DNA of 64,000 nucleotides from Dactylosporangium sp040689395 (GTDB taxonomy: Bacteria; Actinomycetota; Actinomycetes; Mycobacteriales; Micromonosporaceae): assembly GCF_040689395.1 (NCBI RefSeq), contig NZ_JBFAZX010000007.1:248001-312000 (forward strand), given 5' to 3'. Shown piece after piece: positions 59,528 to 64,000 of the stretch (positions are counted from its first letter, which is position 1; every line of letters begins with the position of its first letter). The position numbers and the translations under genes are program-made. The notes under the pieces are model-generated. The model saw only the letters and a list, made by a program, of their open reading frames with translations. It was not told the DNA's origin and ran no database searches.

Positions 59528-60175
59528 ATGCGCATATCGGACCTTAGTAGGCAGGGTGGCCTCTCCGTTGCTACGATCAAGTTTTACCTGCGTGAGGGGC
59601 TGTTGCCTCCAGGAACGCCGACAGCCCGTAACCAGACCAGATATGACGAGACCCATGTGCGGCGTCTCGCGCTGATCCGGGCGTTCACCCAAATCGGCGG
59701 CCTCGAGCTGACCTTGGTCCGGGCACTGCTGAGTGCCATCGACAACCAGCGGCTGCCGCTGCCGGACCTCTACGAACTCGTTGACCGGACGCTGTCGCCG
59801 CAGGAGCGGTCGGCGAACGGTGACGGCGATGTGGCGCTCGCCCGGTCGGACGTGGACGCGTTCCTCGACGAACGTCATTGGAAGGTCAAGCCCGACGCTC
59901 CCGGCCGGGACCGGCTGGCCCTGGTGCTGTCGACCCTTCGACGTCTGGGATGTGAGTGCGACATCGGGTTCTTCACCGAGTATGCCGAGGCTGCTGAACG
60001 CATGGCCGTCCAGGAGCTCGACCTGCTGCGTTGCGACGGCGAAGCCGACGACCGGGCGGCCGCCGTGGTGCGCACGGTCCTGCTGGAGGCGGCCATGTCC
60101 GCCATCCGGCGGATGGCCCAGGAACACCACGTCGTCACCCGGTTCGGCCACACCGCCGGAATCGAGCCCGCGTAG
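59528..60175 (+). CDS. MerR-family transcriptional regulator
   Basis: A 215-residue regulator. Residues 1-75 are the winged helix (MRISDLSRQGGLSVATIKFY, then LREGLLPPG and RYDETHVRRLALIRAF). The remaining helices (EYAEAAERMAVQELDLL) form a dimerisation and effector region without metal-binding cysteine clusters. The recognised type is TipA/MTA-like or drug-responsive. Located just before the GMC gene pair; it may sense the product. Confidence 0.87.
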   Translation: MRISDLSRQGGLSVATIKFYLREGLLPPGTPTARNQTRYDETHVRRLALIRAFTQIGGLELTLVRALLSAIDNQRLPLPDLYELVDRTLSPQERSANGDGDVALARSDVDAFLDERHWKVKPDAPGRDRLALVLSTLRRLGCECDIGFFTEYAEAAERMAVQELDLLRCDGEADDRAAAVVRTVLLEAAMSAIRRMAQEHHVVTRFGHTAGIEPA

Positions 60176-60846
60176 CCCGCCGTCCGGGCCGGTCGAGCAT
60201 CGTCCGCCATGCCGCTCGAGCTCCCGCAGCCCAGTGCCGGCGGGGCTGCCGTCGTCGGCCACATGGAGCTCCCTTGTCGTCATCTCGCGATGGAATGCAA
60301 CATCAGCCTGCGCGTTGAGTGTCGGGCAACGAAGGCCAGATGGCCACTTCGAAAATGCGGTGTTGGGTCGTGCAGGCGGGCCGCTCCCGGCCCGCGGCAG
60401 GACCGGACGGCGTGGCCGAGGGCGCGGGGTGCGGGACCGGCCCGGAAACGGGGTGGGTGGCTGCGCCGAGCACGGCGCCACAGGCCGGGAACACGGCCGG
60501 GAACACGGGCGGGAACACGGGCCGGGAAGCGGGGTGTGCGCTCGGGCGTGTGCCGAGGGACGCGGGCCCAGGCGCCTGGCCCAGGCCGGCCCGGCGCGCT
60601 GTGCCGGCCCGACCCATGCGCTGGAACCATGCGCTGGAACCATGCCGGTCACACCCGCAGACGACATCGACACCGATGTCCGGGCCACCGATGCCCGGGC
60701 CCGCCCGGCGCCTGCACCTCGCCTCGCTGCGGCACCACCTCGACACGAGTCCGAACGCTCGTCGCCGCGCCGCTGACGGGTGGACATCCGTCTGCGGCAC
60801 CCGTGCCCGGCTGGCCGGCGAGCCAGCGGCCCGCCGGCACGGCACG
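60176..60846. other. 671-base stretch with short tandem repeats, no gene seen
   Basis: Holds four 12-base units at 60484-60531 (GCCGGGAACACG twice, then GGCGGGAACACG and GGCCGGGAAGCG) and a doubled 13-base unit ATGCGCTGGAACC at 60616-60641. Frames over it are repetitive and low in quality. Confidence 0.6.
60484..60531. repeat. 12-bp tandem repeat, four copies
   Basis: Units GCCGGGAACACG, GCCGGGAACACG, GGCGGGAACACG, GGCCGGGAAGCG. No spacers, so not a CRISPR. May be slippage-prone. Confidence 0.75.
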
Positions 60847-62484
60847 TCAGAGGTGGCGGGCGACCGCTCGCCGGCCCGCGGTCTCGCCGTCCGGCGACGG
60901 CGCGCCGTAGCTGACCTCGACGCCACGCTCCCGGGCCGCCTGGACGATGCCTGGCATGGCGCGTTCGGCGAGCGCCGCGATCGTCGAGGCGGGGTTGACC
61001 GTCAGGGCGCCCGGCACCGCCGAGCCGTCGGTGACGAAGATGCCGGGATGCCCGCGCAGCTCGTGCCGGTCGTCCAGCGCCGAGGTCGCCGGGTCGTCGC
61101 CGATCCGGCACGATGCGAGCGGGTGCACCGTGTAGGCGCCGACAAGGTCGTTGGTCCAGGGCATCACCCGGGACAGCCCGTCGCGTTCCAGGATGTCCTT
61201 GATGTCGGCGTCGGCGAGCGACCAGCCGCGCTGGGTGTTCGCGGTCGGCCGGTACCGCAGCGACCCGTGACCGAGCATCTGCTGCGAGAAGCGGTGGGCG
61301 TTGCCGGTCTCGGGCGGCGGACCGAAGACCCCCTCGTTGTCGTCCTCGGACATGATGAAGATCGTCAACCAGGACTGCCAGCGGCGCAGCATCTCCTTCT
61401 TGCCCATGCCGAACCATGCCGGACCGTCCGTGTCGGGCACCTGCGCCAGGATCGTCCCGAGCGCGGGCGGGAAGTAGAGCTGCTCCAGCGAGTACCTCTC
61501 GAATTCCGGCAGCGAGGCATCCAGGCGGTCCCAGCTCGCCACGGTAGGCCCGCGGCCGATCTGGTACGCCTCGTAGGCCCGGCCGTCGCGACGCGACAGC
61601 CCCAGCACGTCGCGGACGCGGTCCTCGTCGAACACGGCGGTGTTCAGGCGCTCGCCGTTGCCCGAGAAGTACCGGCCGACGGCGTGCGGCATCGGGCCCA
61701 GCGCGCTCTCGGAACGCTGCAGGATCACCGGCGTAGCTCCGGCGCCCGCCGCCAGCACCACGATCTTGGCATCGATCGTTCCCGTGTCGTGCAGGATGCG
61801 ATAGTCCTCCGCGTCGACGATGCGGTAGCGCACGCGATAGCTGCCGTCGTCGTTGCGGGAGATGTCCTGCACCTCGTGCAACGGCCGGATCTCAGCCCCG
61901 TGCGCCACGGCCGCCGGCAGGTAGTTCAGCAGCAGCGACCGCTTGGCGTCGAACCGGCAGCCGGCCATCATCCAGTTGCAGTTGGTGCACTCGTCCACGT
62001 CGATCGCCGAGGGTGCCGGGTTCGCGGTGCGCCCGGCGTGGCGGCAGGCGGCGGCGAACAGGCCTCCGCCGTACGGCACCTTGTCCCAGGTCTGCTGGGT
62101 GATCGGCAGCGCCTCGGCGATCTTGTCGTACCAGGGGTCCAGCGTGTCGCGGGAGATCGACGCCGGCCACATCCGCCGTCCGATGCTGCCGTGGCGCTCG
62201 AAGACGAAACGCGGTGCCCGCGGCATCGTGGCGAAGTAGACGACGCTGCCGCCGCCCACGCAGTTGCCACCGAGCACGCTCATGCCGTCGCCGATGACGA
62301 AGTCGAACGCGCGGGTGTATGACGAGCCCAGCTTGAAGTCGTGGTCGAACTCGTCGGCCCGCAGCCAGGGCCCACGTTCGAGGACGGTGACCCGCGCCCC
62401 GCCGGCGGCCAGGTGGTAGGCGGCGATCGCGCCGCCGAAACCGCTGCCGATGACCAGGACGTCGGTCGATTCGATGCTCGTCAT
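60847..62484 (-). CDS. GMC-family FAD oxidoreductase (enediyne E9-like)
   Basis: A 545-residue flavoprotein of the GMC/cholesterol-oxidase group. FAD site VLVIGSGFGGAIAAYHLAAG at the N-terminus; cysteine cluster CTNCNWMMAGCRFDAKRS in the middle; C-terminal active-site region TVHPLASCRIGDDP and VTDGSAVPGALTVNPASTI. SgcE9/NcsE9 of known enediyne clusters are oxidoreductases of this type. The start overlaps the stop of the gene at 62481 (ATGA), so the two are coupled and probably form a complex. Confidence 0.86.
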   Translation of the reverse strand: MTSIESTDVLVIGSGFGGAIAAYHLAAGGARVTVLERGPWLRADEFDHDFKLGSSYTRAFDFVIGDGMSVLGGNCVGGGSVVYFATMPRAPRFVFERHGSIGRRMWPASISRDTLDPWYDKIAEALPITQQTWDKVPYGGGLFAAACRHAGRTANPAPSAIDVDECTNCNWMMAGCRFDAKRSLLLNYLPAAVAHGAEIRPLHEVQDISRNDDGSYRVRYRIVDAEDYRILHDTGTIDAKIVVLAAGAGATPVILQRSESALGPMPHAVGRYFSGNGERLNTAVFDEDRVRDVLGLSRRDGRAYEAYQIGRGPTVASWDRLDASLPEFERYSLEQLYFPPALGTILAQVPDTDGPAWFGMGKKEMLRRWQSWLTIFIMSEDDNEGVFGPPPETGNAHRFSQQMLGHGSLRYRPTANTQRGWSLADADIKDILERDGLSRVMPWTNDLVGAYTVHPLASCRIGDDPATSALDDRHELRGHPGIFVTDGSAVPGALTVNPASTIAALAERAMPGIVQAARERGVEVSYGAPSPDGETAGRRAVARHL

Positions 62485-63050
62485 GAGGGGCTACCCGTCG
62501 TTGTGGTGTTCGGGTGGAGGTCGGCCAGTTGCCGGCCGTAGGAGAAGTCGGGGAAACGCCAGAGACCGTCGGCGCCCGGTGTGGCGTAGCGCATCGCCAG
62601 CAGCCCGGGATGCCCGGCGGCGATCGCTTCGGCCGTATGCAGGTGCGGCGCGCTGTCGTAGGCCATGTTGCAGAACAGGGCCAGGCCCACCCACAGTTGC
62701 TTCTCCGGATGATCCGGCTGGGTGAGCTGCTGGACGAGTGCCGTGCGGTCCGTGAACGGCAGCGCCACGAACGGCGGGACGTCCGTGTCCAGCGATAGCC
62801 CGCGGTCTCGGGCGTAGTCCTCGGCGTGGATGTTGAGCGAAACCGCGATCGACTCCAGCGCGGGGGCGAGCCCGCCCGCAGGCAGCTCCAGCAGTTCGAC
62901 GGCGCCGGCGGCCACCGAGCCACCATCGCTGTCCACGCCCGCGATCGCCCGATCGTCGGGCGTGCGCTTCTCGCCGGGAATAATGGTGTCGGCGAATGCC
63001 TCGATCACCATGGTTCGATCCCGATACTGCGCCGAATCATCGGATTGCAC
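62481..63050 (-). CDS. Small partner protein of the GMC oxidoreductase
   Basis: A 189-residue protein. GTG 63050 is chosen because AGGAGGA precedes it by five bases; the frame extends 24 codons further up without a ribosome site. Segments IEAFADTIIPGEKRTPDDRA and KQLWVGLALFCNMAYDSAPH resemble the gluconate dehydrogenase subunit 3 / DUF5987 type, which accompanies GMC enzymes. No signal peptide. The four-base overlap with the GMC gene supports a shared function. Confidence 0.75.
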   Translation of the reverse strand: MQSDDSAQYRDRTMVIEAFADTIIPGEKRTPDDRAIAGVDSDGGSVAAGAVELLELPAGGLAPALESIAVSLNIHAEDYARDRGLSLDTDVPPFVALPFTDRTALVQQLTQPDHPEKQLWVGLALFCNMAYDSAPHLHTAEAIAAGHPGLLAMRYATPGADGLWRFPDFSYGRQLADLHPNTTTTGSPS

Positions 63051-63302
63051 GACTTTCCTCCTGTTCTTCGGCGGGCCGGTTCTCCCATTTGAACCGATGG
63101 CAGTCATCGTGTCCGTGCGCACGGCACCGGCTCACCTCCTGCGTTGCGCCCCTTGTCCGCAGGCGGTCGCGGCAGATCGTGGATCTCCGCACTTGCCACT
63201 ATCCAGTTCGGGGCAACGGCCGCTCACCGCCGCATTGGAGGAGAAGTGTCTGGCCGCGACAAGGCGTAAAAATGGTCCAAGCAGCGTTGTCAGAGGAGCC
63301 CA
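63051..63302. promoter_or_regulatory. Divergent promoter between the GMC unit and the E3 gene
   Basis: 252 bases including the start of the presumed core enediyne operon. AGAGGAG at 63292-63298 is the ribosome site of the E3 gene. No palindromic operator was recognised. Confidence 0.5.
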
Positions 63303-64000
63303 ATGAGAGCCTGGCAGAGACTTCGACGCCGTGTTTTGACGCCTGATGTCGCACAGACGAAAATCGAGGTGCGGGGATTTCATCTCAAGGACGAGCCGTC
63401 GCGTGAGCGGCTGGAGACGGTAGGCAGCTCCTTCCTGGGAGGGTTCGCGGCCGCGGCCGAGGCGACCGGCCCGCCGCAGGCCGCGCCGGTTGTCGAGGCC
63501 ACCCCGGCGGCGTACCGGGGATTCGCGTACGAGGGCGCCGCGATGGCGTTCGCGATCCGCGACGCCCTGCCCGGGCGGCGGTACGCCCACGTCAGCCGGT
63601 TCCTGGCTGACCACGACGAACACGTCTACATGGCATACGTCGGGGTCGGCTGGGCGATGGCCCGGCTGCCCCGCCCGCTGTGGGCCCGGCTGTACGCCCC
63701 CGACCCCCTGCTGCGCTGGCTCGTCCTGGACGGCTACGGGTTCCACCAGGCGTACTTCAAGACGACCCGGTACGTGCACCAGCGCTTCCGCGAGGCGAGC
63801 TTTCCCTGGCCCGCCGGTGCCGCTAACGGCTACGCGGTCCGCGCCATCGACCAGGGGATCGGCCGGGCCACCTGGTTCGTGGCCGGCACCGATCCCGAGC
63901 ACCTGGTGCGCCTGTTCGACACGTTCCCCGAGCACCGCCGCCCCGACCTCTACGCGGGCGCCGGGCTGGCCGTGGCCTACGCCGGTGGAGGCAGCGCCGA
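63303..64000 (+). CDS. DUF1702 protein, enediyne E3/UnbL family (second copy), 3' end cut by window edge
   Basis: ATG 63303 follows AGAGGAG; the frame stays open to the last base, giving 232 residues so far. It begins MRAWQRLRRRVLTPDVAQTK and contains the DUF1702 landmarks RGFAYEGAAMAFAIRDAL, MAYVGVGWAMARLPRPLW, LDGYGFHQAYFKTTRYVH and IDQGIGRATWFVAGTDP. In known clusters E3 is followed by E4, E5 and PksE on the same strand, so the core enediyne PKS is expected to the right. The other copy is at 17199-18188. Confidence 0.9.
   Translation, partial: MRAWQRLRRRVLTPDVAQTKIEVRGFHLKDEPSRERLETVGSSFLGGFAAAAEATGPPQAAPVVEATPAAYRGFAYEGAAMAFAIRDALPGRRYAHVSRFLADHDEHVYMAYVGVGWAMARLPRPLWARLYAPDPLLRWLVLDGYGFHQAYFKTTRYVHQRFREASFPWPAGAANGYAVRAIDQGIGRATWFVAGTDPEHLVRLFDTFPEHRRPDLYAGAGLAVAYAGGGSA

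Noticed and set aside
60484..60531. Possible CRISPR-like repeats
   Set aside because: Units are 12 bases, contiguous and without spacers; no cas genes nearby.
17199..64000. Search for a chromoprotein apoprotein gene (NcsA/CagA type)
   Set aside because: No small secreted beta-sandwich protein of that kind was found in the window; it may lie elsewhere or be absent.

Overview
The window is GC-rich actinomycete DNA: GTG and TTG starts, GGAGG ribosome sites, mycothiol-type DinB proteins, a GntR/LacI-regulated sugar locus and a large polyketide locus. Genus cannot be fixed from sequence alone; a Micromonosporaceae-like soil actinomycete is a guess. No rRNA, tRNA or CRISPR array was seen.

Left third (1 to about 15 kb) is ordinary chromosomal or accessory sequence: a secreted phosphoesterase cut by the left edge, an acetyltransferase, a GntR regulator, membrane proteins, a broken alcohol dehydrogenase, and a carbohydrate locus. 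That locus pairs a GH1 beta-glucosidase with a secreted multidomain glycosidase, next to a LacI repressor gene and several near-identical GGAGAGCGCTCTCC palindromes.

From about 15-17 kb to the right edge the content is that of an enediyne antibiotic cluster, probably of the 9-membered class. Enediyne-type genes are two DUF1702 (E3/UnbL) genes (17.2 kb and the one cut by the right edge), an E4/UnbV plus E5/UnbU pair (50.5-53.6 kb), an E10 hotdog thioesterase (56.0 kb), a GMC oxidoreductase with a small partner (60.8-63.0 kb), an SgcJ-family protein (34.7 kb) and an NcsF/SgcF-type epoxide hydrolase (22.8 kb). The enediyne PKS (PksE) itself is not in the window and is predicted beyond the right edge. 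At 24-34.6 kb lies a second, aromatic module: an iterative KS-AT-DH-KR-ACP synthase of 1756 aa, a P450, an aryl-AMP/CoA ligase and two O-methyltransferases. This mirrors the naphthoate cassette of neocarzinostatin (NcsB, B1, B2, B3), so the product is probably an enediyne carrying a methoxylated naphthoyl or benzoyl group. A glycosyltransferase, an epimerase and a second P450 (45.5-49.0 kb) and two DHA2 exporters are further tailoring and resistance candidates.

Regulation is rich. An ECF42-type sigma factor sits with a DGPF (YCII-like) protein at 40.7-42.3 kb, a second DGPF gene lies at 45 kb, and three genes in the cluster share an almost identical promoter of the form yGTCGr-N17-CGACTw. A second motif, CCGTGCATCTC-N5-TTGCG, lies exactly 62 bases upstream of two other cluster genes. 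AraC and MerR regulators sit near the right end. Two internally deleted IS200/IS605 (TnpB) relics abut the ribosome-binding sites of two genes, and two paralogous carboxymuconolactone-decarboxylase-like proteins bracket the E4/E5 region.
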